Shown: positions 1-8,032 of the stretch, piece after piece | Numbering within the stretch: position 1 is the stretch's first letter | Layout of the letters: each line of letters starts with the position of its first letter | Assembly (NCBI RefSeq): GCF_005311025.1 | Contig: NZ_CP031747.1 | Location: 3,633,870-3,697,869, forward strand | Direction of reading: 5' to 3' | DNA from: Alcaligenes faecalis | Lineage (GTDB): Bacteria > Pseudomonadota > Gammaproteobacteria > Burkholderiales > Burkholderiaceae_B | DNA length: 64,000 nucleotides | Position numbers and translations under genes: made by a program | The notes under the pieces: generated by a model | Told to the model about the DNA's origin: nothing | The model's database searches: none | Seen by the model: only the letters and a program-made list of their open reading frames with translations

Positions 1-84
1 CAGCTAACCCTGATCAGAAATGCTCTGCCCTGTTTTCCAAGCACGGCCAAGGCGCTGACAGGACGCTGATCTGGCAGGCTCTTT

Positions 85-1401
85 TTAAACCAAACCCAGT
101 AACAGAATCGCGTGCAGGCCTACGCCAACCAAGCCGCCCACCACCGTGCCATTAAAGCGTATGTATTGCAGATCCGTGCCCACGGTCAGTTCCAGCTCGC
201 GCACCAGTTGCCTGTCATCCCATTGACGCACGGTGCGCGAGATATGGTCTTTGGCCCCTTCACGTAGTTGCTCGGCCAGGCCCGCTGCTGCGGACAGCAT
301 GTGTTCATTCAAGGTTTCACGCAGCGTCGCATCCGTATTCAAGCGTGTCCCCAAATCCTGCGCCATCTGACGCAGATGGGCCGCCACAGACGAATCCTCT
401 TTGGCCAGATCATTGCGTACAACACGCATGACGTCCGTCCAGACGCCATCAACGTACTCACCCACATCTTTATGGTGCAAAAAGCGCTGCTTGATCGCCT
501 CTACCTGCTCCATCAAGTCCGGGTCCTGACCCAGGCGCTGAATATAGTCGTGTACCCATTGCTCGTAATCCTTGCGCAAGGGGTGCTCGGGCTCGCTCAA
601 AATGGTTTGCACTTCATCCACCAGAGCCCGCGCCAGACGGTCGGCCATCTTGCCCGACAACTCGTCTACCGAGGTCACTACCCCGACCATGGCCAGCAGC
701 TTGGGCCACTCCCGCTGAGCGTAGCGCACCAATACATCAGCCACACGCTGTTTGACTGCCTCGTTGGACAAATAGCCACCCAATTGCTGCAAGACTTCGT
801 CCAGCAGGCGCTGGTGTCGGGCATTGCGCGTCAACAAGCCCAGAATCTGGGAGCTGGAACCAGCCATGTCCACCCGCATCAAGTAACCGCGTACGCCATC
901 GGTCAGTGCTTGTTTAACGCTGCGCTCGTCCAGCAAGCGCAGAGCCTCGCCCATGGCGGTTTGCAAGGCACGGCTGACACGTTCGCTTTGTTCAGGTTGC
1001 GACAGCCACTGCCCCAAACGCGCTGCCGGGTCCAGGCTGCGCAGCTTTTCCAGCAACATGGCAGAGTCCAGAAAGTGGTCGCGTACAAAGACGCCCAGGC
1101 TTTCACCCAGGCTGTTTTTCTTGTTGGGAATAATCGCAGTATGTGGAAACGGCAGGCCCAGCGGGTGGCGGAACAAGGCCACGACGGCAAACCAGTCTGC
1201 CAACGCACCGACGGTGCCGGCCTCGCTAAAGGCACGCAGCCAGGGCCAAAATCCGGCAATGGGCGCCGCCTCGCCCTGCCGCATCATGGCGTGGCTTAGC
1301 AGGAACAGGCAGATAGTCAGCGCCAGCAAAGCCAATGCGCTGCGCTTCATGCGACGCAGGCGGCGTTCGGGCGAGTCAGGGCGAGAGGACGATGTAGACA
1401 T
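85..1401 (-). CDS. DUF445 family inner-membrane protein
   Basis: Protein of 438 residues in the DUF445 (YjiN-like) family, whose biochemical role is not established. After a basic N-terminus (RRLRRMKR) there is a membrane segment at about residues 22-40, then the family's typical stretch containing EAGTVGALADWFAVVALFRHP, a long helical soluble region, and a final hydrophobic segment (VVGGLVGVGLHAILLLGLV). I chose ATG at 1401; a GTG two codons upstream is also open, and neither has a clear Shine-Dalgarno. It lies 288 bp beyond the last gene of the srf operon and behind that operon's terminator, so it is probably transcribed separately. Family assignment is firm; function is unknown. Confidence 0.85.
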   Translation of the reverse strand: MSTSSSRPDSPERRLRRMKRSALALLALTICLFLLSHAMMRQGEAAPIAGFWPWLRAFSEAGTVGALADWFAVVALFRHPLGLPFPHTAIIPNKKNSLGESLGVFVRDHFLDSAMLLEKLRSLDPAARLGQWLSQPEQSERVSRALQTAMGEALRLLDERSVKQALTDGVRGYLMRVDMAGSSSQILGLLTRNARHQRLLDEVLQQLGGYLSNEAVKQRVADVLVRYAQREWPKLLAMVGVVTSVDELSGKMADRLARALVDEVQTILSEPEHPLRKDYEQWVHDYIQRLGQDPDLMEQVEAIKQRFLHHKDVGEYVDGVWTDVMRVVRNDLAKEDSSVAAHLRQMAQDLGTRLNTDATLRETLNEHMLSAAAGLAEQLREGAKDHISRTVRQWDDRQLVRELELTVGTDLQYIRFNGTVVGGLVGVGLHAILLLGLV

Positions 1402-1637
1402 TTCCACAGTCTATGCGTAGTTCAGCGCAAAAGCGGTATTGAATAGTGCGGAGCCAAGTCTCGGGGAAAACAATTCCAGGCCTCAGACCTCCCGTTCTGC
1501 CACAGAAATCTCATCACAAGCTGGGCATCACTGACGGTCAACACGGACAGAGCCAGACCTCAGCCCTCTTGGCAGGTTCACACATAGTCACCAGGCCCTT
1601 ATTGTGACCCTGTCTTTTTCTGCCTGTCCAGAAACGA

Positions 1638-1663
1638 ATCAGCCTGGGCGAACCCAGGCTGAT
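1638..1663 (-). terminator. Hairpin terminator of the srf operon
   Basis: A perfect 11-bp stem (ATCAGCCTGGG pairing with CCCAGGCTGAT) encloses a four-base loop, TTCG on the minus strand, 25 bp past the stop of the last srf-operon gene. The T-run after it is weak (TCGTTTCTGG), so termination may be helped by other factors. The extra-stable loop and perfect stem make it the obvious 3' end of the long minus-strand operon. Confidence 0.75.
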
Positions 1664-1688
1664 CACGGCACATCAACAAGCTATGTGT

Positions 1689-3275
1689 TTATTTGCAGGC
1701 TTGCTCGGCGCGCTTCACAAAGTCCGTTGTGGCATCACGCAGGGCTTTGGCAATCTGACCAGACTGCTTGGGAGCCAGTGTGACCCCGCCGGTTGCTGTT
1801 GCTGCGCAGGCCGACAAGCCCTGGCCGGTGATATCCACCACATTGATACGCAAACGTGGCTTGGCACGCGCAATGCTGCGCGACACGGCACAAATATCCT
1901 GATCGCAACCGTCATTGCCATCCACAAACAAGACGATCAAGGCATCCCGGTTCACCCCATCGACCCGGCTGGCCGCCAGATTCAGGGACTGCACCAGGTT
2001 GGTACTGTCCTTGGCCTCGATATTCTGGATCAAGCTCTTCAAGCGTCCACGCTGTGCGGTCGTAAAGCGGCCCTGGTAATTGGGTGCTGCACACTGCTGC
2101 GCAAAGGTCACCAAGTGCAGATCCTGCCCGGCCGGCAAACTGTCCACCATGCTGGAGAAAGCACTGCGTGCCGCATCGATACGCGAGGTGCCCTGAAACA
2201 AGGTTCGAGCACGTTGGGTAGCGTAATCACTCCAGGAGCCCATATCGTCCAGATCCTGGCTAAAGAACCACTCCTCGTCCTGAATCTTGGCATTGACGCT
2301 TAGCAACATGGACATGGAGGAATCAAAAATGATGTAGACCTCGGGCTTGAGTACCTCCCCCTTTTCGTCCTGAGCACACACAAAGTTAGGATCAGACGAC
2401 ACCTTGGGACCCGGTTTGGGTTCAGGCTTAGGTTTGGGTGGTGGCTCGGGCTTGGGCGGTGGCTCCGGTGCAGGAGGCGGCGCAGGCGGCTCTTCCACCA
2501 CGGGCTCGGGCACAGGCTCGACGTTGACTGGTTCGGGCTCCGGTTCGGGAACAGGCGTCACCGGCTCTTCTGGCGGTGGAGCAGGAGGCACAACAGGCTC
2601 TTCCACTACGGGATCAGGCTTGACCACAGCGGGTGGCTCTACCGGAACCACATCCTTATCCCACCAACCTGGGGGCCACTTGAACCACCAGGACAAGAAC
2701 AGCGCCAGCAACAAAGCCAGCAAAGCAGCCAGCAAGAACCACAGCCACGGACGACCTTTGGAGGTGGCCACAGTCGTCGCCGCAGCCCCTGCCCCCACGG
2801 CTGCTGCCGCAGGCACCGCAGAAGACACAGGCGGTGGTGGTGACACCCGCTTCTGATAGGACTCGAACAAGGGCTCGGGCGACAGCGCCGGGTTCTCGCT
2901 CATGAGCAGCAAAGGCTTGCCGCCTACGCTGTAAACCGCGCCTTTGGCCGACACGTCTTTCAGCAAAGCTTGCAGCGCTTGCGCGTCCTGCGTCGCCCCC
3001 TGCTCTTGCAGCTGGCGGCTCAGGACCTCGATCCGGTCCAGCGATTGCTGGTAACGCGCATCCAGAGCCTGTTGCTGTGCCGCAGACAAGCTACTTTTGG
3101 GCACGGCCTGGCCCTGCATGCCCGTCCACCAGGCGGTGGTCTCGGAACCATCAGCCTGATAGGTGGAAAACAGATGCGTTAAGGGTTCGTCCTGGCGTTT
3201 CAGTACATTGAGCGCATGCTGATGCTGCTGATACGCCGAGGATGGTCCAACCGAATCAAGAATGACGCGCTGCAT
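1689..3275 (-). CDS. Membrane-anchored vWA protein with SrfA-like N-terminus
   Basis: Protein of 528 residues and last gene of the srf operon. Residues 1-130 form a soluble, presumably cytoplasmic domain whose end (VYSVGGKPLL) resembles SrfA (VYLVNGKPVL). One membrane helix lies at about 178-196, then a Pro/Glu/Lys-rich linker at 210-290, then a von Willebrand factor A domain from about 311 to the end. The metal-binding MIDAS motif is DSSMS (318-322), and several Cys in the vWA part suggest disulfides. The likely topology is N-inside with the vWA domain in the periplasm on a long rigid linker. It starts 6 bp after the preceding lipoprotein gene. The metal-dependent partner is not known. Confidence 0.8.
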   Translation of the reverse strand: MQRVILDSVGPSSAYQQHQHALNVLKRQDEPLTHLFSTYQADGSETTAWWTGMQGQAVPKSSLSAAQQQALDARYQQSLDRIEVLSRQLQEQGATQDAQALQALLKDVSAKGAVYSVGGKPLLLMSENPALSPEPLFESYQKRVSPPPPVSSAVPAAAAVGAGAAATTVATSKGRPWLWFLLAALLALLLALFLSWWFKWPPGWWDKDVVPVEPPAVVKPDPVVEEPVVPPAPPPEEPVTPVPEPEPEPVNVEPVPEPVVEEPPAPPPAPEPPPKPEPPPKPKPEPKPGPKVSSDPNFVCAQDEKGEVLKPEVYIIFDSSMSMLLSVNAKIQDEEWFFSQDLDDMGSWSDYATQRARTLFQGTSRIDAARSAFSSMVDSLPAGQDLHLVTFAQQCAAPNYQGRFTTAQRGRLKSLIQNIEAKDSTNLVQSLNLAASRVDGVNRDALIVLFVDGNDGCDQDICAVSRSIARAKPRLRINVVDITGQGLSACAATATGGVTLAPKQSGQIAKALRDATTDFVKRAEQACK

Positions 3276-3281
3276 AGGCTT

Positions 3282-3788
3282 TTACTCGTCGTATCCCAAA
3301 CTGGACTGCAGGCGGCTGACGTCTTTTTGCAGCTTCTGCAATTGCTGCTGCTTTTGGGCGATCGCGGCCGGACTATTGTCTTCGGTAGAGCGGTTCACGT
3401 CTTTCAGGCCTTTATCCAGGTCCTTGAGCTGGTTTTGCAAACCGGCTTCCTTGCCTTTGCTGGCCTGCAAACTGCGAACCAGTTGCCCCATGGAGCGGTT
3501 CAACGCCGTCTGTGCCTGACGTTGCTGGGCCAGACTGGCCTTGCTCAGACTTTGCTGTGTCTGAATATCCTTGTAAACCTGATGAAACAACGCATTGGCT
3601 TCCTGCGCGCTCAGCAGGCTTTGTTCGCGCGCATCAATATGCTGACGATACGCACCCGAGGTGTCGCAACTGATTTTGGTAAAAAAGCCGGCGTCCTGAT
3701 CAGAAGGATCGCATTCGCTCATGGTGGTGGCACAACCGGCCAGCAAAAGGCTGGCTGCCAATGGGGTCCAACACAGAAATACTCGCAT
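3282..3788 (-). CDS. Small coiled-coil lipoprotein (srf operon)
   Basis: Protein of 168 residues with a lipoprotein signal (lipobox LLAGC, Cys19), so probably lipid-anchored in the envelope. The mature part begins with DPSDQDAGFFTKISCDTS, then is almost entirely Gln/Lys/Leu-rich helix with predicted coiled coil to the end. The segment after the lipid Cys resembles the neighbouring lipoprotein (GQDAKFFSRSGFQAC), so the two may be old paralogues. It begins 5 bp after that gene's stop, with AAGGA immediately upstream of ATG. No known family was recognised. Confidence 0.75.
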   Translation of the reverse strand: MRVFLCWTPLAASLLLAGCATTMSECDPSDQDAGFFTKISCDTSGAYRQHIDAREQSLLSAQEANALFHQVYKDIQTQQSLSKASLAQQRQAQTALNRSMGQLVRSLQASKGKEAGLQNQLKDLDKGLKDVNRSTEDNSPAAIAQKQQQLQKLQKDVSRLQSSLGYDE

Positions 3789-3793
3789 AATCC

Positions 3794-4525
3794 TTAACCC
3801 AAAGTAACGGCGGAACGCATGGAATACAGGTCGTCTACTTCTTTCTGCAGCACGGCCACTTTCACATTCATCTGATCAATTTGACGATCCAGACGCTGGA
3901 CTTCGGACTTCTTGCCCCCGTCCTTGCGTTCAGCATCGGCCACGTCGCGGTACAGGCTGACCTTTTCGTTCATGTTTTTCAGATCACGGTTGAGCACTTC
4001 GATATTTTTATCGATACGGGCCAATTGCTTCTCGGCCTGTTTTTTCTCCATCGTTTTTTCTTTCATGTGCTTTTCGATTTCAGCAATCTGCCGCTTGTCG
4101 TCAGCAATCACTTGTTGAGCCGTATTGGTACGCTCAATGATATTGGCCGTATCGGCTTCTACGTCGCGCTGCATGGCGGCCAGACGATCCGAGGTATTGG
4201 CGTATTCCGTGCGACGCTGGTCCAGATAGTAGTTGGTCCCCATGGCGACACCGCAAGCGGCCACACCCGCAATAATCGCGCAAGCCGCTTTATTGCTGGA
4301 GTTGGACAACATGCAAGCCAGCACACCCACTGCCGCAGCACCAGCACACGCCTGAAAGCCCGAGCGGCTAAAGAATTTCGCATCCTGACCACTGGTCAGA
4401 CGGTCATCGGCCTGGGTACCGCCCAGCAAACTACTGCCAGTACTGGCACAACCCGAGAGCAAGGCCACGCCCAGCATCAGGCTGCCCAGCAAAGTTCTAG
4501 GGGTAAAACGGCGCACGTGTTGCAT
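3794..4525 (-). CDS. Lipoprotein with small-residue segment and coiled coil (srf operon)
   Basis: About 243 residues from the ATG at 4525 (AGAGG upstream); an upstream in-frame ATG at 4540 would add five residues. The signal ends in the lipobox LLSGC. Then come a QDAKFF motif, a long Ala/Gly/Cys-rich hydrophobic stretch rich in small residues (AAAVGVLACMLS through GVAACGVAMG), and a charged coiled coil (about residues 105-243). The middle part could insert in or pack against a membrane. It sits 47 bp after the SUMF1-like gene and 5 bp before the second lipoprotein gene. Function is unknown; its role as an envelope anchor or spacer of the srf system is inferred from context. Confidence 0.72.
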   Translation of the reverse strand: MQHVRRFTPRTLLGSLMLGVALLSGCASTGSSLLGGTQADDRLTSGQDAKFFSRSGFQACAGAAAVGVLACMLSNSSNKAACAIIAGVAACGVAMGTNYYLDQRRTEYANTSDRLAAMQRDVEADTANIIERTNTAQQVIADDKRQIAEIEKHMKEKTMEKKQAEKQLARIDKNIEVLNRDLKNMNEKVSLYRDVADAERKDGGKKSEVQRLDRQIDQMNVKVAVLQKEVDDLYSMRSAVTLG

Positions 4526-4572
4526 AACTTCCTCTTCCATTTGAAGTACGTCTATTTTTATTGACTCGTGTT

Positions 4573-6129
4573 TTACGAGTTGGGCACGGATTTACAACTG
4601 TTTTTCCAGGCATTGATATCAATGGCATCTGTTTTCAGATAATCCTTCTGATTTTTCCAATGCACTTCCAGGTAGGGTTTCAAGGCACTGAGGCTCTTGT
4701 TTTGTTCCATCATCTGGCGCTCTACCGGCACCTGTTTTTCCAGCAAATTCAGGCCATACAAGGACGAGGCGTCAATCAAATTGCTCGCATAATAGCGGGC
4801 CAATTTGGCAACACGGTCTTCCTGTTCGTCCAACTTCACCTTGCGGCTGGCACATTGCTTGTCGTCCGTATCGGCTTCACACAAGGCATCGTAATTTCGG
4901 TGCAGCAATTCTACGAAGAGCACATCGTCTTTCAGCTTGGTGCACAGGAACGAGCCCAGCTCCAGGTTGGCGCGAATGGCTTGGTCACGCATCTCTTCCT
5001 GACGCAGATTGGCCGCTCGCAAATCCCCTTCCAACTGCTTCAACTGGGCTTTGAGCTTGTCGTCCTCCAGCGTACTGGCCAAGGAGCCCAGGCGCTGCAC
5101 CGCGGACTCTTCTGCTGGCTCATTCGGGTTCACCGTGCCTTGCTCGGTGCCCAGGGCTTGCCAGCTCTTTTCGATGGCTTGCACACGCTCGCGTGAGGTC
5201 AAGGCAATCGACACCAGGGCCAGACGCATGCCGGTTGTTTTGGCTTTTGTTGGTCCTTTAGGTCCGTAGTACGCCAGCTCTTTACGAGCCGAAGAACGCA
5301 GTGCTTCGGGCTTGGACAGGAAATTGCCGCCACGCACCACAAAGCCACCGGCCTGTCCGTGCTGACGATCCAGCTTGTTCAGGCGGAAAGACTCCAGAAT
5401 GATCTCGTCTACATTGCCCAGCATGTCATGCAGGCCCAGCGGGTTGGGCTTGAGCCGTCCCATCAACTGAACCGCTCCATTGGAGGACTGGGCACCGGCA
5501 TACCACTCGTAGTCATTCATGCCTTCAGGCATGGGGTAACGCACATCACGGAACTCGGCCGAGGACAGGGCTGAGCCGCCGCGGGCGGCATATTCCCATT
5601 CAATTTCGGTAGGCAGACGTACAAAACCGGCCAAACCATCCTCTTTGGGCAGCTTGTCGGCGGCGTTCTCGCGCAACCACTGGTTGTACAGATCGGAGAA
5701 ATGCACCGCATCCATCCAGCTGATGTCGGTCTGCGGCACCACCAAATTGTTCTTGGGCGTAGGGCAAGTGGCCTCGGTCAAGGCCTGGTACTGCAACTTG
5801 TTCAGTTCGTACTTGGCCATCAGGTAGTAGCGCGACGAACCCGCCTTGCTATCGGTAAAGCTGCCTGCAATGAACTCGGGGCGCTTGTGTTCGATATAGC
5901 CCCATTCCTCGGCTTCCTGTCCTACCACCACTCGCATATCGTCTAAAGGTCCAGCCACGGGCACGGCCACGCGACGAAATACCATGGCGCCTTCGCAAGG
6001 CATGGGCAGAACCACATCACCTTCGGCTGGCTTGGGGTTGTAGTACTTCTCGTCCCAGGGCGCTGCCTGCGCCACAGCGCTAAAACCCAGCAGCAAGCTG
6101 GCTGCACTGAACAAAAGTTTAAATTTCAC
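4573..6129 (-). CDS. Periplasmic SUMF1/FGE-fold protein with coiled-coil tail
   Basis: About 518 residues from GTG at 6129, chosen because GGAGA lies upstream and a clean signal peptide follows (KFKLLFSAASLLLGFSAVAQA). Residues about 70-310 have the formylglycine-generating-enzyme/SUMF1 fold: RLPTEIEWEYAARGG, GLHDMLGNVDEI, VVRGGNFLSKPEALRSSAR and GMRLAL. The two active-site Cys that true FGE enzymes carry after the RGG motif are absent, so an oxidase role is unlikely; a binding or structural role fits better. The C-terminal 200 residues are helical with several Cys. Its start overlaps the end of the ABC permease gene. Likely periplasmic partner of the srf complex. Confidence 0.8.
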   Translation of the reverse strand: MKFKLLFSAASLLLGFSAVAQAAPWDEKYYNPKPAEGDVVLPMPCEGAMVFRRVAVPVAGPLDDMRVVVGQEAEEWGYIEHKRPEFIAGSFTDSKAGSSRYYLMAKYELNKLQYQALTEATCPTPKNNLVVPQTDISWMDAVHFSDLYNQWLRENAADKLPKEDGLAGFVRLPTEIEWEYAARGGSALSSAEFRDVRYPMPEGMNDYEWYAGAQSSNGAVQLMGRLKPNPLGLHDMLGNVDEIILESFRLNKLDRQHGQAGGFVVRGGNFLSKPEALRSSARKELAYYGPKGPTKAKTTGMRLALVSIALTSRERVQAIEKSWQALGTEQGTVNPNEPAEESAVQRLGSLASTLEDDKLKAQLKQLEGDLRAANLRQEEMRDQAIRANLELGSFLCTKLKDDVLFVELLHRNYDALCEADTDDKQCASRKVKLDEQEDRVAKLARYYASNLIDASSLYGLNLLEKQVPVERQMMEQNKSLSALKPYLEVHWKNQKDYLKTDAIDINAWKNSCKSVPNS

Positions 6130-7327
6130 GCAAACTCTCCGCAGGTTGAACACGAACGGCCCGCCAGGCTCCGATCGCCGCCACCACACACGCCAACCCT
6201 GCCACCATCAATAAGGCGTACAGGGCATGGGCTACGGTAATGCGACACACGAAGTCCGTCTGCAGGCCATCTCCCACCAGTAGTTGATTGAATAAGGTGC
6301 TGCCCAGGCCATACAGGCCCAGTCCCAAGGCATAGGCGATCAGGCTTAGCAAAATGGCCTGAATCAGCACGTAGCGGATGACGCCACCGCTATCAATACC
6401 CAGCAAACGCAGGACTGCCAGATCTTTGCGCTTGCGATCCACATTCGCCAAAAAGGCCCCACCCAAGGAGGCGGCGCAGCCCACGATGGCGGTCAGGGCA
6501 ATCACACCAAAGATCAGGCTAAGTACCCGGTTGATAGCACGCACGTTTTCAATATCGGCGTAACGGCTGGCGACCGGAATGCCTTGCTGCTCCAGTCCGT
6601 GTGCCACCTCGCCAACCTGATCAATCGTGCTGGCATAGACACGGGCGCGGGCGTAGAGCACGGGCATATCGGCAGCCAAAGGCTTGCCAGTCAGCAGGGA
6701 AAAGTCGGGGATTTGAAAACCATCGCGGGCGTATTCCAGAGCCAGCAAGGTTTCAGGGGCCACGAACACGGCGGGACGCGAATAGCGGTGTTCCGCCAGC
6801 ACATCCACCACTGTCATGGCTTTATTGCCCTGCTCCAGCTGTCCATCCAAACGGCGGCTCAGGCGCAAATACACGGACTCGCCCGCTGTCCAATTCAAGC
6901 GACGGGCGGCTTCCTGAGTCAGGATGATTTCATTGGGAGATAAGTCACGGGCCTGAGTTTGCAACAAGGGATCGCCCTGTGCGCTGGCCAGTACTTCTAC
7001 ATTTTCCAGAAAGCGGCGTCGATCCAGGCGCAGATCTGCCTGGGTATTCAAGGAGCGCGTCATGCCAATGGCATAGCCCACGCCGGGCATTTCACGCAGC
7101 GTGTTCAGCCAGGCTTGGTCAAAGCTGCCGCTACTCAACATCTTCACTTCCAGATTGCGCGGATCTTGCAGCAACTCCTGCTGCAACTGGGTGACCACAC
7201 CGTGCTTCAGGCCAAAAAGCAGCAGCAAAGGGGCCACTACGGCCACCATGGCTGCAACCATGCAAAACGAGATGCGCCAGTCAAAACGCAAGTCGGCCCA
7301 GGCCAGACGAAAGACGTTTACAAACAT
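6119..7327 (-). CDS. MacB/FtsX-type ABC transporter permease (srf operon)
   Basis: Protein of 402 residues from ATG 7327, which overlaps the ATPase stop by 10 bp; the longer open frame to 7417 lies inside that gene. One membrane helix near the N-terminus (FCMVAAMVAVVAPLLLLFGL) is followed by a large periplasmic domain of about 230 residues and three C-terminal helices. This is the topology of type VII ABC proteins (MacB, LolCE, FtsX), which transmit force across the inner membrane rather than pumping through it. The C-terminal FtsX domain includes RKRKDLAVLRLLGID. With the adjacent ATPase it probably forms a homodimeric unit driving periplasmic srf components; substrate unknown. Confidence 0.85.
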   Translation of the reverse strand: MFVNVFRLAWADLRFDWRISFCMVAAMVAVVAPLLLLFGLKHGVVTQLQQELLQDPRNLEVKMLSSGSFDQAWLNTLREMPGVGYAIGMTRSLNTQADLRLDRRRFLENVEVLASAQGDPLLQTQARDLSPNEIILTQEAARRLNWTAGESVYLRLSRRLDGQLEQGNKAMTVVDVLAEHRYSRPAVFVAPETLLALEYARDGFQIPDFSLLTGKPLAADMPVLYARARVYASTIDQVGEVAHGLEQQGIPVASRYADIENVRAINRVLSLIFGVIALTAIVGCAASLGGAFLANVDRKRKDLAVLRLLGIDSGGVIRYVLIQAILLSLIAYALGLGLYGLGSTLFNQLLVGDGLQTDFVCRITVAHALYALLMVAGLACVVAAIGAWRAVRVQPAESLREI

Positions 7328-8031
7328 GGGGCGGCAACCTCGGGAACAAAAATGCTCAAACCCGGTTCCAGCCTGGCTTGCAAACGCGGAATAGCGAACT
7401 GGCTCAAACTGTCCCAATCGTGCGAGACCAACAAAACCGCCAAGTTCAGCTCCTTGGCCAGACTGAAAAACAGCTGGAACACATTGTGAGCCGTTTCAGG
7501 GTCCAGAGCGGCAGTAGGTTCATCGGCCAGCACCAGACCGGGAGCATGTGCAATAGCGCGAGAAAAGGCCACCCGCTGTCGTTCCCCAATCGACAAGGCT
7601 GAAGGGTACAGATTCAGTAGCCGCTCCAGTTTCAGGGTAGCAATGGCCGCATCCAGATGGTCCGCCTTGATCGGCAAGCCCAGCAAACGGCGCGGCAAAA
7701 CCATGTTTTCCCAAACCGAAAGATACGGCAGCAGACCACCGTTTTGCAGCACGAAGCCCAGGTTTCTGGCCCGCCATTGGGCCAATTCAGACTCGCGCCC
7801 GCTGGCATACAAGGCCTTGATATCCCTGGCCTCTTGACCCAAGGTGAAAACCTGGGCCTGAGCGGGCCGCAGGAGCAGCCCCAGGGTTTCCAGCAAGGTG
7901 CTTTTGCCGCAACCGCTGACGCCGGTTACGGCCACAATCTGCCCTGCGTCCAGAGCAAGCTCGGGCAGTTGCACACGAAAAGCGTGGGAGCGTTGCCCCC
8001 GGGAGACCTCTAGCTGCTGAATGCGGAGCAT
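7318..8031 (-). CDS. ABC transporter ATP-binding protein (LolD/FtsE type)
   Basis: Protein of 237 residues with all ABC motifs: Walker A GVSGCGKST (37-45), Q-loop FVLQN (93-97), signature LSIGERQR (146-153), Walker B LVLADE (166-171), D-loop and the switch His in LLVSHD. The signature LSIGE instead of LSGGQ is a mild departure. It starts one base after the vWA gene stop and overlaps the permease start, so the three are translationally linked. It hydrolyses ATP in the cytoplasm to drive the MacB/FtsX-like permease. Assignment to the LolD/MacB/FtsE group rests on size and partner. Confidence 0.88.
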   Translation of the reverse strand: MLRIQQLEVSRGQRSHAFRVQLPELALDAGQIVAVTGVSGCGKSTLLETLGLLLRPAQAQVFTLGQEARDIKALYASGRESELAQWRARNLGFVLQNGGLLPYLSVWENMVLPRRLLGLPIKADHLDAAIATLKLERLLNLYPSALSIGERQRVAFSRAIAHAPGLVLADEPTAALDPETAHNVFQLFFSLAKELNLAVLLVSHDWDSLSQFAIPRLQARLEPGLSIFVPEVAAPCL

Positions 8032-8032
8032 G

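Noticed and set aside
2404-2856. Gly/Ser-rich, collagen-like protein on the plus strand
   Set aside because: It is the reverse complement of the Pro/Glu-rich linker of the vWA protein, so a composition artefact.
4573-6129. Active formylglycine-generating enzyme
   Set aside because: No cysteines at the catalytic positions and no sulfatase gene nearby.
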